Source: Sphingomonas bacterium (lineage in GTDB: Bacteria; Pseudomonadota; Alphaproteobacteria; Sphingomonadales; Sphingomonadaceae). Taken from it: 64,000 bases of DNA. Under the pieces are notes generated by a model, which was given only the letters and a program-made list of their open reading frames with translations, had not been told where the DNA came from and made no database searches. Position 1 is the stretch's first letter, and each line of letters starts with the position of its first letter. Made by a program: the position numbers and the translations under genes. The stretch spans positions 1-64,000 of the forward strand of contig NZ_JAQGLG010000077.1 in the NCBI RefSeq assembly GCF_028292965.1. The letters run 5' to 3'. This document shows, piece by piece, positions 26,546-33,961 of this stretch.

Positions 26546-26902
26546 TCAGGACAGCCCGTCGAGGATCGCGCCGAGCCGATCGAGCAGCGCCGCATTGCTC
26601 GCCGCTTTCGGCAGCTCGCGGTGGACGAAGGTTCGCAGCCGCCGGACATCGCGGAGCGGCAATCGCAGTTCGAGACGCGTATCGGAGAGGGTTGCGGGGT
26701 CATTGCGTTGCGCCGCCTTCCCCGACGCCAGGAAATGGTCGAGCAGCCGCTTGCGATCGGCAAAGGTCCAGCCGAGCGCATCCAACTCCGCTGGCGCGAG
26801 GCCCAGCAGCGCCAGCGCGATCTCCATGATGTCGTCAAAGGCCAGCGCGAGGCGGACAGTGCGACCGCCGCGCTCGCGCCAGCGCCGCGCCGGGCTGCGC
26901 AT
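26546..26902 (-). CDS. Conserved-looking protein of unknown function
   Basis: The ORF track gives 188 residues, but the first 70 overlap the upstream gene's reading region and look like non-coding translation. Starting at MRSPARRWRERGG (26902) gives 118 residues: an acidic and leucine-rich middle (FDDIMEIALALLGLAPAELDALGW) and a basic C-terminal helix region (LPLRDVRRLRTFVHRELPKAASN). No known domain is recognised. It ends 13 bp from the convergent marC-type gene and is probably co-transcribed with the small gene upstream. Confidence 0.55.
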   Translation of the reverse strand: MRSPARRWRERGGRTVRLALAFDDIMEIALALLGLAPAELDALGWTFADRKRLLDHFLASGKAAQRNDPATLSDTRLELRLPLRDVRRLRTFVHRELPKAASNAALLDRLGAILDGLS

Positions 26903-26954
26903 CAGGCCTCCGATGAACTGCGGGGCGGAGGCGATGTCGCGACCGCAACCATGA

Positions 26955-27188
26955 TCAATGCCTCGTCCTGGGCAATGCTCCGTCGTCCAGCGCGCGCAAC
27001 GCGGCGAGAACGTCGTCGACCGGCACCGGACGCTCGACATCAGCCGGGCGGCGCAACGCCGGCTGGTCTGGGACCGCCGCGGCGTCGGATGCCCATGAAG
27101 CAAGGATCGCACGCTTCACCTCAGGCTCGAGGTTGGGGTGGCGTGCGACGTCGAAAGGGTCAGTGAAACGGGAAGAAGCTTGCGACAC
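26955..27188 (-). CDS. Small unknown protein (FDVARHPNLEPEVKRAILASWASDA type)
   Basis: A 77-residue protein with a GTG start preceded by a strong AGGAGG 6 nt upstream. It carries HPNLEPEVKRAILASWASDAAAV and, near the end, VPVDDVLAALRALD, a pairing I recall in short alphaproteobacterial proteins of unknown function. No signal or membrane segment. Probably the first gene of a two-gene unit with the protein at 26546-26902. Confidence 0.75.
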   Translation of the reverse strand: MSQASSRFTDPFDVARHPNLEPEVKRAILASWASDAAAVPDQPALRRPADVERPVPVDDVLAALRALDDGALPRTRH

Positions 27189-27548
27189 GACGATCCTCCT
27201 TTCCTGTCGCTATTACTCAACGACCCGAGGGCCGAAGCAAGATTGGGAACGCGATGCGGCGGATTCAAGATGATTTGCCTCTTGTGGCGCACCTGTCCGT
27301 ACGACCGCGTGATCCTTCGGATCAATGCCAAGTCAGGGCAAGCTGCCGGCCGTTTAGACGAACACCGACAGAAGCTGCGAACAGCTTCCGGCCAATACCA
27401 GCCGCCCCGACCGCTCACCCCATTCGACGGTAATCTCGCAGCCGCTACCATGCTGCGCGTCTATGGCTGATTCCCCGCAAGCTATGCGCCAGCCTCGCCG
27501 GATCGGCGTAGCCTGTCCGTGAAGACCGCAAGGCAACACGGAGAAATC
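27189..27548. other. Intergenic region, nothing recognised
   Basis: 360 bp between two divergent genes. Six-frame ORFs here look like noise, and no tRNA, strong hairpin or repeat was seen. It must carry the two promoters, but none stands out. Confidence 0.5.
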
Positions 27549-29093
27549 ATGTCCCACCCGACGCGACGGCAACTGATTGCAGGGACGATCGCGAGCGGTG
27601 GGTTGGCGAGCTGGCCGATCCGGGCGGGCGCGCCGGTTGGGCGGTCGACGCTGTTCCGCGAGGTGATGCTGGTCGATGGGACGGGTGCGCCGGGGCGGCT
27701 CGCCGATGTGCTCGTGACGGGCGGGCGCATCGCGCGGATCATGGCGCCGGCCGATCGGGGGACGGTTTCGGCTGGTCGGGTCGTTGCCGGGGAAGGGCGG
27801 GTGCTCGCGCCCGGTTTCATCGACATGCACAGCCATGGCGACCCACTGGAGGATTCGTATGAGGCGTTCCTCGCAATGGGCGTCACCACGATCACGCTGG
27901 GGCAGGACGGCGAGGGGCCGCGGATCGGCAAGGATCTCGACCCGAAAAGCTGGATGGACGCGGTGGATCGCGCGGCGATCGACGTCAACGTCGCGTTGCT
28001 GGCGGGGCATGGCACGCTGCGGCGCGCGGCAGGGGTGGCGGATTCGGTGCATCACCTCGACGCGGCGGGCCTCGCGCGGATGGCGGCGCAGCTCGATCGC
28101 GAATTGCGGCTGGGCGCCTTCGGCATCTCTTATGGGCTCGAATATGTGCCGGGCATCTATTCCGAGACAGCCGAACTCAGCAATCTCGGCAAGGTCGTCG
28201 CGCGTTATGGCGGCGTCTGCATGAGCCATATGCGGTCGGAGAATGACGACGAGATCGAGGCGTCGATCAACGAGCTGGTGACGTCGTCGCTGCCGGCGCG
28301 GCCGCATGTCTCGCATCTCAAATCGGTATTCGGCAAAGGCGGGAAGCGCGCGCAGGAACTGCTCGCTTTCATGGCCGCGATCCGCGCCCGCGGGGTCGAC
28401 CTCACCGCCGACGAATATCCTTATGAAGCCGGCTATACCGGCATCGCGATCCTGTTCCCGAAATGGGCGCTGCCGCCGACCGATTATGCCGGGGTGCTGG
28501 CGAGGCGGCGGGCGGAATTGCGCGATTATCTGATCGCGCGGATGACGCGACGTGGCGGGCCGGAGGCGCTGCTGATCGGCAGCCGTCCTTATGCCGGCAA
28601 GACGCTGGCCCAGGCGGCGCAGGCGGAGGGGATGCATTACGCCGACCTGCTGATCAAACTCGGGCCTGAGGGTGGATCGGGCGCGCACTTCACGATGGAC
28701 AAGGTGTTGCAGGATACCTTGCTGGTCGACCCGAACGTGTCGTTCTCGACCGATGGCGGGCCGGGCATGCGGCATCCGCGCGCGACCGGTACCTTTGCAA
28801 AGCTGGTCGAGGAATATGTCGTGCGCGACCGGAAGATGACGATCGAGGAAATGGTGCGCAAGGCGACCGGCTTTCCGGCGCAGACGCTGCGGTTGCCGGA
28901 TCGCGGGGTGATCCGGATTGGTGCGCGGGCTGATCTGCTAGTGTTCGATCCGGCGAAGGTGAAGGCGCGGTCGACCTATGTCGATCCATTTGCCATGGCC
29001 GAGGGGTTCGATCTGGTGATGGTCAATGGCGAGGCTGCGTTCGAGGGCGGCAAGCGGGTGGGCAAGTCGGGGCAGTTGTTGCGCGCGCGGTAG
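27549..29093 (+). CDS. N-acyl-D-amino-acid deacylase (amidohydrolase), Tat-exported
   Basis: A 514-residue amidohydrolase. The start at MSHPTRRQLIAGTIASGG follows CGGAGA and yields a twin-arginine-like signal (TRRQLIAG), so export of a folded metalloenzyme is likely. The metal site motif is GFIDMHSHGDP, with downstream GISYGLEYVPGIYSETAELS and DEYPYEAGYTG typical of D-aminoacylases, and the C-terminal GARADLLVFDPAKVK closing strand. The family hydrolyses N-acyl-D-amino acids or related dipeptides. It ends at a 104-bp palindromic repeat. Confidence 0.9.
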   Translation: MSHPTRRQLIAGTIASGGLASWPIRAGAPVGRSTLFREVMLVDGTGAPGRLADVLVTGGRIARIMAPADRGTVSAGRVVAGEGRVLAPGFIDMHSHGDPLEDSYEAFLAMGVTTITLGQDGEGPRIGKDLDPKSWMDAVDRAAIDVNVALLAGHGTLRRAAGVADSVHHLDAAGLARMAAQLDRELRLGAFGISYGLEYVPGIYSETAELSNLGKVVARYGGVCMSHMRSENDDEIEASINELVTSSLPARPHVSHLKSVFGKGGKRAQELLAFMAAIRARGVDLTADEYPYEAGYTGIAILFPKWALPPTDYAGVLARRRAELRDYLIARMTRRGGPEALLIGSRPYAGKTLAQAAQAEGMHYADLLIKLGPEGGSGAHFTMDKVLQDTLLVDPNVSFSTDGGPGMRHPRATGTFAKLVEEYVVRDRKMTIEEMVRKATGFPAQTLRLPDRGVIRIGARADLLVFDPAKVKARSTYVDPFAMAEGFDLVMVNGEAAFEGGKRVGKSGQLLRAR

Positions 29094-29164
29094 GAGCGCT
29101 GTCGTTTAACCCGTCGTCATGCTGAACTGGTTGCCGCTTATCCATTCAAACAAAAAAAGAAATA

Positions 29165-29268
29165 CCACCCCGGCGAAGGCCGGGGCCCAGTTGGGAAGGC
29201 AGAAATAACAGGGGGCAACCTCCATTTACCGCCGTTCCCCAACTGGGCCCCGGCCTTCGCCGGGGTGG
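29165..29268. repeat. Long palindromic repeat between convergent genes
   Basis: CCACCCCGGCGAAGGCCGGG plus GCCCAGTTGGG is answered about 70 bp later by CCCAACTGGGCCCCGGCCTTCGCCGGGGTGG; the arms of about 33 nt are almost perfect inverses. It could fold into a long stem and end transcription from both sides. Confidence 0.85.
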
Positions 29269-29361
29269 TGCCCATTTTTTGAACGGCGTGGCGCTAAACA
29301 ATTCAGGGTGACGATGGTTTTGTGGAGGCGGCGGGGTTCCCTCCTACACTGGTAAGCACCG

Positions 29362-30567
29362 CTACTTCCCCGGCTCGGCCATCGCCTTGCACAGGCTGTC
29401 CGTGGCCAGCGCGATGCGCGACTCCGGCATGTTGCGGTTCGCGGGGCTGTTCTCGACCTCGCGCGTCTCGGTATTGAAGGTGAGCAGGCTGCCCATGTGC
29501 TGGTCCGGGCACAGGCTGAGATAGGCGCGGAAGCCGTTCTGGTCGCCATTGTGGCCGATGATGTGGATGCCGTCGGTCGCGTCGAGGAAGAAGGACAGGC
29601 CGCTATATGTCGTGCTGGCCATCCGGCCCTGGGTGTAATCCTCGCCGGCGGAGATTTGCGGCTTCCACATCTCGTCGAGCGAGGATCGCTTGAGGACCAG
29701 GTCGTAGTCGGCCGCGCGCGCCGGGTCGCCGAGCAGGAAGGCGACGTATTTGGCCATGTCTGGCAGCGGGGCATTGAGCCCGCCGTTCGACACCGTCACG
29801 CCGGTATCGGCGTCGAACCGCGCGGGCACGCGCTTGCCGTCGTGGATGTAATAGCTGTGTGAGCGGTGCGGCAGCAGGAAAGGCGGCGTACGGTCGAAAT
29901 AGCTTTCGTGCATGCCGAGCGGACGCAGGATGTTCTTGTCGATATAGACCTCGAAATCCTCGCCCGAGAGCCGCTCGATCACCTGGCCGAGATAGACGAT
30001 GCCGGGGTTGGAATAGCTGAAGCGCGAGCCGGGTTTGTACTTCACCTCGGTATAGGGGATCATCGCCGCCAGTTGCGCCCAGCCCGGTGGCTCGAACGGC
30101 TGCCATTCGCGGTCGCGCCAGCGCCAGGTCGCGCCGCCGAAGCCGGCGCTGTGGCTCATCAACTGGCGGAGGGTGATCGCGCCGGGGTCGCCGAACGGGT
30201 CATGCACCTTGGCGAGTTCGGGCACGTAGCGGACGATCGGATCGTCGAGGTTGAGCAGGCCGCGGTCGCGCAGCTGCATGATGGCGATGCCGGTCATCGT
30301 CTTGGTGATCGACGCCCAGTGATAGATGGTCTGCGCATCGACCGGTACATTGGCGTCGGCATCCTGCAGACCGCGATGATCGGCGACGACGATGCGGCCG
30401 TCGCGCACGACATAGAAGCTGCTGCCGGCAATGCCGCCTTTGCGCATCTCGTCGCGGTGGAGCGTGCGGAACGCGTCGAGCGCCTTGCCGAAGGCGCGCT
30501 CGCCGGCGCTGGCCGGGTTGGCCAGCAGCAAGGTCAGCAGGAGCCAGGGGGAGAGCCGTCGTGCCAT
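29362..30567 (-). CDS. Serine hydrolase, class C beta-lactamase fold
   Basis: A 401-residue exported protein (signal peptide LLLTLLLANPASAG) with the beta-lactamase/DD-peptidase motifs: SxxK as SITK in WASITKTM, YxN as YSN in FSYSNPGIVYLG, and a late HNGDQNG in place of the KTG box (HxG is usual for esterase-like members). The fold covers carboxylesterases, D-aminopeptidases and peptidoglycan-related enzymes, so true beta-lactamase activity is not implied. It starts 154 bp from the divergent ArsR operon. Confidence 0.88.
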   Translation of the reverse strand: MARRLSPWLLLTLLLANPASAGERAFGKALDAFRTLHRDEMRKGGIAGSSFYVVRDGRIVVADHRGLQDADANVPVDAQTIYHWASITKTMTGIAIMQLRDRGLLNLDDPIVRYVPELAKVHDPFGDPGAITLRQLMSHSAGFGGATWRWRDREWQPFEPPGWAQLAAMIPYTEVKYKPGSRFSYSNPGIVYLGQVIERLSGEDFEVYIDKNILRPLGMHESYFDRTPPFLLPHRSHSYYIHDGKRVPARFDADTGVTVSNGGLNAPLPDMAKYVAFLLGDPARAADYDLVLKRSSLDEMWKPQISAGEDYTQGRMASTTYSGLSFFLDATDGIHIIGHNGDQNGFRAYLSLCPDQHMGSLLTFNTETREVENSPANRNMPESRIALATDSLCKAMAEPGK

Positions 30568-30678
30568 GGCGATCTTCCTTGCTGCGGGTGGGGCGGGCGG
30601 CCGAACCTGCGGAAGACTGGCCGCACACGCAACACATATGGTGAGGCCGGCATATGCACGCAGGTTCTGTCTAGATAC

Positions 30679-30712
30679 ATTAGCATTGACTAATCAATTA
30701 GCCAAGGCTAAT
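30679..30712 (+). promoter_or_regulatory. Two ATTAG-N6-CTAAT dyads (ArsR operator)
   Basis: ATTAGCATTGACTAAT (30679-30694) and ATTAGCCAAGGCTAAT (30697-30712) share the same 16-bp palindromic frame and lie 18 bp apart, centre to centre. They end 9 bp before the ArsR ATG. TTGACT (30686-30691) inside the first dyad could be a -35 with TAATGT (30709-30714) as a poor -10, giving a start point close to the ATG. Confidence 0.75.
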
Positions 30713-30721
30713 GTGACTCGC

Positions 30722-31051
30722 ATGATCCAGGCCGTCCCCATCGATACTGTCATGCGCGCTCTCGCCGATCCGACCCGCCGGGCGGTATTCGAGCGGATCG
30801 CGCGGTCGCGGGAGATCAATGTCGCCGAGCTGACCCGCGCCAGCGGGGTGACCCAGGGTGCCGTGTCGCAGCACCTCAAGGCGCTGAAGGGCGCGGGGCT
30901 GGTCGTCGAGCGTCCGCAGGGGCGCAACGTTTTCTACCGCGCGCAGCCGGAAGGGCTCGCGCCGCTGTTCGACTGGTTGAGCTTTTATGAAGTCTTCTGG
31001 CGTGAGCGGTTGGACAATTTGCGTACCCTTTTGGAGGAGATCGACCCGTGA
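30722..31051 (+). CDS. ArsR-family transcriptional regulator
   Basis: A 109-residue winged-helix repressor: VMRALADPTRRAVFERIARSREINVAELTRASGVTQGAVSQHLKALKGAGLV is a standard HTH_20/ArsR domain with the recognition helix SGVTQGAVSQHLK. No metal-binding Cys is present, so it belongs to the non-metal (SdpR/PagR-like) group. The start at MIQAVPIDTV lacks a Shine-Dalgarno; a leaderless transcript or upstream GTG (30713) are alternatives. GTGA overlap with the next gene. Two operator dyads upstream suggest autoregulation. Confidence 0.92.
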   Translation: MIQAVPIDTVMRALADPTRRAVFERIARSREINVAELTRASGVTQGAVSQHLKALKGAGLVVERPQGRNVFYRAQPEGLAPLFDWLSFYEVFWRERLDNLRTLLEEIDP

Positions 31052-31533
31052 ACGACGCCATATTGCAAAGCCGTACCCAGCAGATCGTGGTCGATGAGGT
31101 CTTCCCTCACGCCCCCGAGATCATCTGGAAGACGCTGACATCGGGCGGGCTGATGGGCCGCTGGCTGCGCATGGCGCCATCGGGTTTCGATGCCGTGCTG
31201 GGCAATCGCTTCACCTATCAGACGACGCCGGCCGGTGAATGGGACGGCGTGATCCATTGCGAGGTGCTCGACGTCGTCCCTAACGAGCGCTTCGTCTATT
31301 CCTGGGTCGGCGGGCATGAGAGCAACGACGGCGCTTATGGTTCGAAGCTCGACACCAAGGTCAGCTTCACGCTGGAGAAGGTCGAGGGCGGCACAAGGCT
31401 GCGCCTCGTCCATTCGGGCTTCGTCACGCCCCGCAACGACAGCGCCTATCGCGGCATGAGCGGTGGCTGGATGCAGGTCGTTCCCGCCATCGGCGCGATC
31501 GCCGGCGAGCAGGAGCAGAACCATGCAGGGTGA
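31048..31533 (+). CDS. SRPBCC/AHSA1-domain protein
   Basis: A 161-residue START-like (Activator of Hsp90 ATPase homologue 1-type) protein: FPHAPEIIWKTLTSGGLMGRWL at the N-terminus, then GEWDGVIHCEVLDVVPNERFVYSW and a C-terminal long helix GGWMQVVPAIG. The hydrophobic cavity of this fold binds lipids or aromatic ligands. ArsR plus AHSA1 operons are common and the pair usually responds to an unknown small ligand. GTG start overlapping the ArsR stop; the following gene starts 11 bp before its end. Confidence 0.9.
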   Translation: MNDAILQSRTQQIVVDEVFPHAPEIIWKTLTSGGLMGRWLRMAPSGFDAVLGNRFTYQTTPAGEWDGVIHCEVLDVVPNERFVYSWVGGHESNDGAYGSKLDTKVSFTLEKVEGGTRLRLVHSGFVTPRNDSAYRGMSGGWMQVVPAIGAIAGEQEQNHAG

Positions 31534-32281
31534 CTTTCCCGCAGCGCATCCCGCCCTCGTGTCGCCGGACGAATGGGGTGCCGCACATGCGCAATTGCTG
31601 GTGAAGGAAAAGGCTCAGGCCCGCGCGCGCGACGCGCTCGCCGCCGAACGGCGGCGCCTCCCGTGGATGGCGGTGGAGAAGAATTACAGCTTCGAGGGTC
31701 CGACGGGGAAGGTGAGCCTGCTCGACCTGTTCGAGGGGCGGCGTCAGTTGATCGTCTACCGCGCATTCTTCGAGCCCGGCGTGTTCGGCTGGCCGGACAA
31801 TGCCTGTCGCGGCTGTTCGTTCGGTGCCGATCAGGTCGCGCATCTCGCGCATCTCAATGCGCGAGACACCACGCTGGCCTACGCCTCGCGTGCGCCGCAG
31901 GCGGACATCGCTGGGCTGAAGGCACGAAAGGGCTGGGATATGCCCTGGTACACGATCACCGACGGCTTCGACGCGGATTTCGGGGTCGACGAATGGCATG
32001 GCCATAACGCCTTCATCCATGACGGCGACCGCATCTTCCGCACCGGATTCATCAACAGCCGCGGCGACGAGGCGATGGGCACGACGTGGAGCTATCTCGA
32101 TATCACCGCGCTCGGGCGGCAGGAAGTGTGGGAGGATTCGCCCGAGGGCTATCCCCAGACGCCGACCTATAAATGGTGGAATTGGCACGACAATTACGAG
32201 GCCGAGGCCGAACCCGACAAGAAGTGGGTCGAGGTGTCGAGTGCCGGCGAAGCGGCGTTCCGCAAGCATGACAATGCGTAG
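31523..32281 (+). CDS. DUF899 thioredoxin-like protein
   Basis: A 252-residue protein from MQGDFPAAHPALVSPDEW, overlapping the SRPBCC gene. The family-wide pattern is clear: WMAVEKNYSFEGPTGKVSLLDLFEGRRQLIVYRAFF, GCRxCSF-like CRGCSFGADQVAHL, and the late TYKWWNWHDNYE. DUF899 has a thioredoxin-like fold, and Cys-x-x-Cys (CRGC) could be redox-active, but no reaction is established. It is regularly found with ArsR/AHSA1 pairs. The ORF track start 20 codons upstream lies inside the previous gene. Confidence 0.9.
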   Translation: MQGDFPAAHPALVSPDEWGAAHAQLLVKEKAQARARDALAAERRRLPWMAVEKNYSFEGPTGKVSLLDLFEGRRQLIVYRAFFEPGVFGWPDNACRGCSFGADQVAHLAHLNARDTTLAYASRAPQADIAGLKARKGWDMPWYTITDGFDADFGVDEWHGHNAFIHDGDRIFRTGFINSRGDEAMGTTWSYLDITALGRQEVWEDSPEGYPQTPTYKWWNWHDNYEAEAEPDKKWVEVSSAGEAAFRKHDNA

Positions 32282-32507
32282 CGGCGGCACGACGGGTACA
32301 GCGGCGTGGCTCAGCCTCGCCGCCACGCCGGTCTTCGCCACCATGGCGCTGCTCACGGCGACACTCGGCCCCGGTGCGACGGATCTGCTATGCTCGGCAG
32401 CGCATGGTGGTTCGTCGCTCGGCGGCATGGTGCCGATGTATGCTCTGATGAGCGTCTTTCATGCGGCGCCCTGGCTGCGGCTGGTCAGCGCGCGCGCCTC
32501 GCGCTGA
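32268..32507 (+). CDS. Small membrane protein of unknown function
   Basis: A 79-residue protein (MTMRSGGTTGTAAWLSLAATPVFATMALLTATLG...) whose start overlaps the end of the DUF899 gene by 14 bp. Two hydrophobic segments (about 13-35 and 52-70) with AAHGGSSLGGMVPMYALMSVFHAAPWLRL between and after. The pattern recalls small membrane proteins found after DUF899 in sphingomonads. The function is unknown. Too short for strong support on its own; the operon position is the main evidence. Confidence 0.7.
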   Translation: MTMRSGGTTGTAAWLSLAATPVFATMALLTATLGPGATDLLCSAAHGGSSLGGMVPMYALMSVFHAAPWLRLVSARASR

Positions 32508-32521
32508 GGCGATCGAGACAG

Positions 32522-32551
32522 AAAAAAAGCCAGCCCCCGGAGGGACTGGCT
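32522..32551 (-). terminator. Rho-independent terminator for the desaturase
   Basis: On the minus strand AGCCAGTCCCTCCGGGGGCTGGCT is followed by seven T. It faces the desaturase gene (stop at 32647) and also closes the ArsR operon from the other side. Confidence 0.85.
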
Positions 32552-32565
32552 ATGAAAGTTTTAGG

Positions 32566-32590
32566 AGAGGATGCCTGAAAGGCACCCTCT
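32566..32590. repeat. Hairpin between convergent operons
   Basis: AGAGGATGCCT-GAA-AGGCACCCTCT is an 11-bp inverted repeat with one mismatch. It adds a second stem upstream of the minus-strand terminator. Confidence 0.55.
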
Positions 32591-32636
32591 ATGTGCGTTG
32601 CAAAATGAAATGCTGCAAGTGCGAAGTAAACAGCAA

Positions 32637-32659
32637 GCGATTGCGTTTATTGCAATCGC
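32637..32659 (-). other. Hairpin spanning the desaturase stop codon
   Basis: GCGATTGC-GTTTATT-GCAATCGC is a perfect 8-bp stem whose loop contains the stop TAA. It may protect the 3' end of the mRNA. Confidence 0.55.
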
Positions 32660-33840
32660 GCCGGGATGGCGCGGGACGGCGCCGCCGTCAGGAGATGGTC
32701 GCCGATCGCAGCGAACAGCAGCGCATGGCCGCGATCGACGATCTCGTCGAAGGAAGGCGTCCGCGCGAACATCGCGCGGGCCTGGACGAGCAGGTCGGCG
32801 CGGCTCGGCAGATGCGGCAGATTGAGGCCGGCCAGCGTCTCGACGGTGCGGCCGCGTGCCTCGGCGAGGCTCTGTTGCAGTGCGGACAGATCGATCGCGT
32901 GAAGTGCGGCGGCGACGGCGGTGGCGATCCGTTCGGGATCGAAGCGCGCGGCGAGTTGCTCGGCGGTGCGCTGCACGACCCGGATGCCGAGTTGCTGCTC
33001 GTTGCTCAGCACGCGGGCGGGCGGGGCCTTGAGATCGCGGACGATACCGACCAGCGCGAGCAGCCGCAGCAGATAGAAGGTCATATCGGCTTCCCACCAG
33101 CGGAAGCCCTGGCGCGCGCTGCTCGGGCAGGCATGGTGATTGTTGTGCCACCCTTCGCCCATGGTGATCAGCGCGAGCAGCGGGTTGTTGCGTGAATCGT
33201 CGCCGGTCACATAGCGCCGGCTGCCCTGCACATGCGCCAGCGAGTTGATCATGAAGGTGCCGTGATAGACCAGCACCGTGCTCCAGAAGAACCCGACCAC
33301 CAGGCCAGGCCAGCCGGCGGCGAGGAAACAGGAGATGGCGAGGATGAAGGCGGGCAGGATCTCGAACCGCTGCAGCCAGGCCAGTTCGGGATAGCGCGCG
33401 AAATCGGCGATCCGGCTGAGGTCGGTTGCATCATGGCGCCGCGCGAAGATCCAGCCGACATGGCTGTACAGGAAGCCGGTATGGCGCGGCGAATGGACGT
33501 CGCGCACCGTGTCCGAATGGAGATGGTGATGGCGGTGCTTGGCAGCCCACCACAAGACGCTGCGCTGGGCGCTGCTCTGCGCGATAAGGGCGAGGATGAA
33601 CTGGAACACGCGGCCGGTCGCGTAGGAGCGATGCGAGAAATAGCGGTGATAGCCCGCCGTCACACCGAACATGCGCAGCCAGTAGAGGCCGATGCACAGG
33701 GCGAGCGACGGCCAGGTCACGCCGCTCCAGATCGCCGCCACGCAGCCGAGATGGACCAGCAGGAAGGGGATCGCCGACGGGTAGACGATGTCGCCGTCGT
33801 GATCGGCGGCTGTGGTAATGGGCAACGGGTCGGCGGCCAT
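32647..33840 (-). CDS. Acyl-CoA delta-9 desaturase-like membrane enzyme
   Basis: A 397-residue di-iron desaturase. The three histidine boxes are HRYFSH, HRHHH and HNNHH, with hydrophobic segments between them; GWHNNHHACPSSARQGFRWWE is typical of stearoyl-CoA (Ole1/DesC-like) desaturases. It introduces a double bond into fatty acyl chains, adjusting membrane fluidity. The C-terminal 100 residues are a soluble helical extension. Start ATG at 33840; an in-frame GTG (33849) is an alternative. It ends at a three-hairpin region with a good terminator. Confidence 0.92.
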   Translation of the reverse strand: MAADPLPITTAADHDGDIVYPSAIPFLLVHLGCVAAIWSGVTWPSLALCIGLYWLRMFGVTAGYHRYFSHRSYATGRVFQFILALIAQSSAQRSVLWWAAKHRHHHLHSDTVRDVHSPRHTGFLYSHVGWIFARRHDATDLSRIADFARYPELAWLQRFEILPAFILAISCFLAAGWPGLVVGFFWSTVLVYHGTFMINSLAHVQGSRRYVTGDDSRNNPLLALITMGEGWHNNHHACPSSARQGFRWWEADMTFYLLRLLALVGIVRDLKAPPARVLSNEQQLGIRVVQRTAEQLAARFDPERIATAVAAALHAIDLSALQQSLAEARGRTVETLAGLNLPHLPSRADLLVQARAMFARTPSFDEIVDRGHALLFAAIGDHLLTAAPSRAIPARLQ

Positions 33841-33961
33841 GATATTCACGAATCCAGTTCAGGCGGCGCGACGTTCGGGAGTCGATCCCGCGCCGCTTCT
33901 GCATCCTCGATACGCATATAGGGTGAATGGCACGTAACGGCGAGATGCCGGCGTGCATTCG

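Noticed and set aside
27354-28775. 473-residue minus-strand ORF opposite the D-aminoacylase
   Set aside because: Shadow of an amidohydrolase with intact metal site; composition typical of antisense reading.
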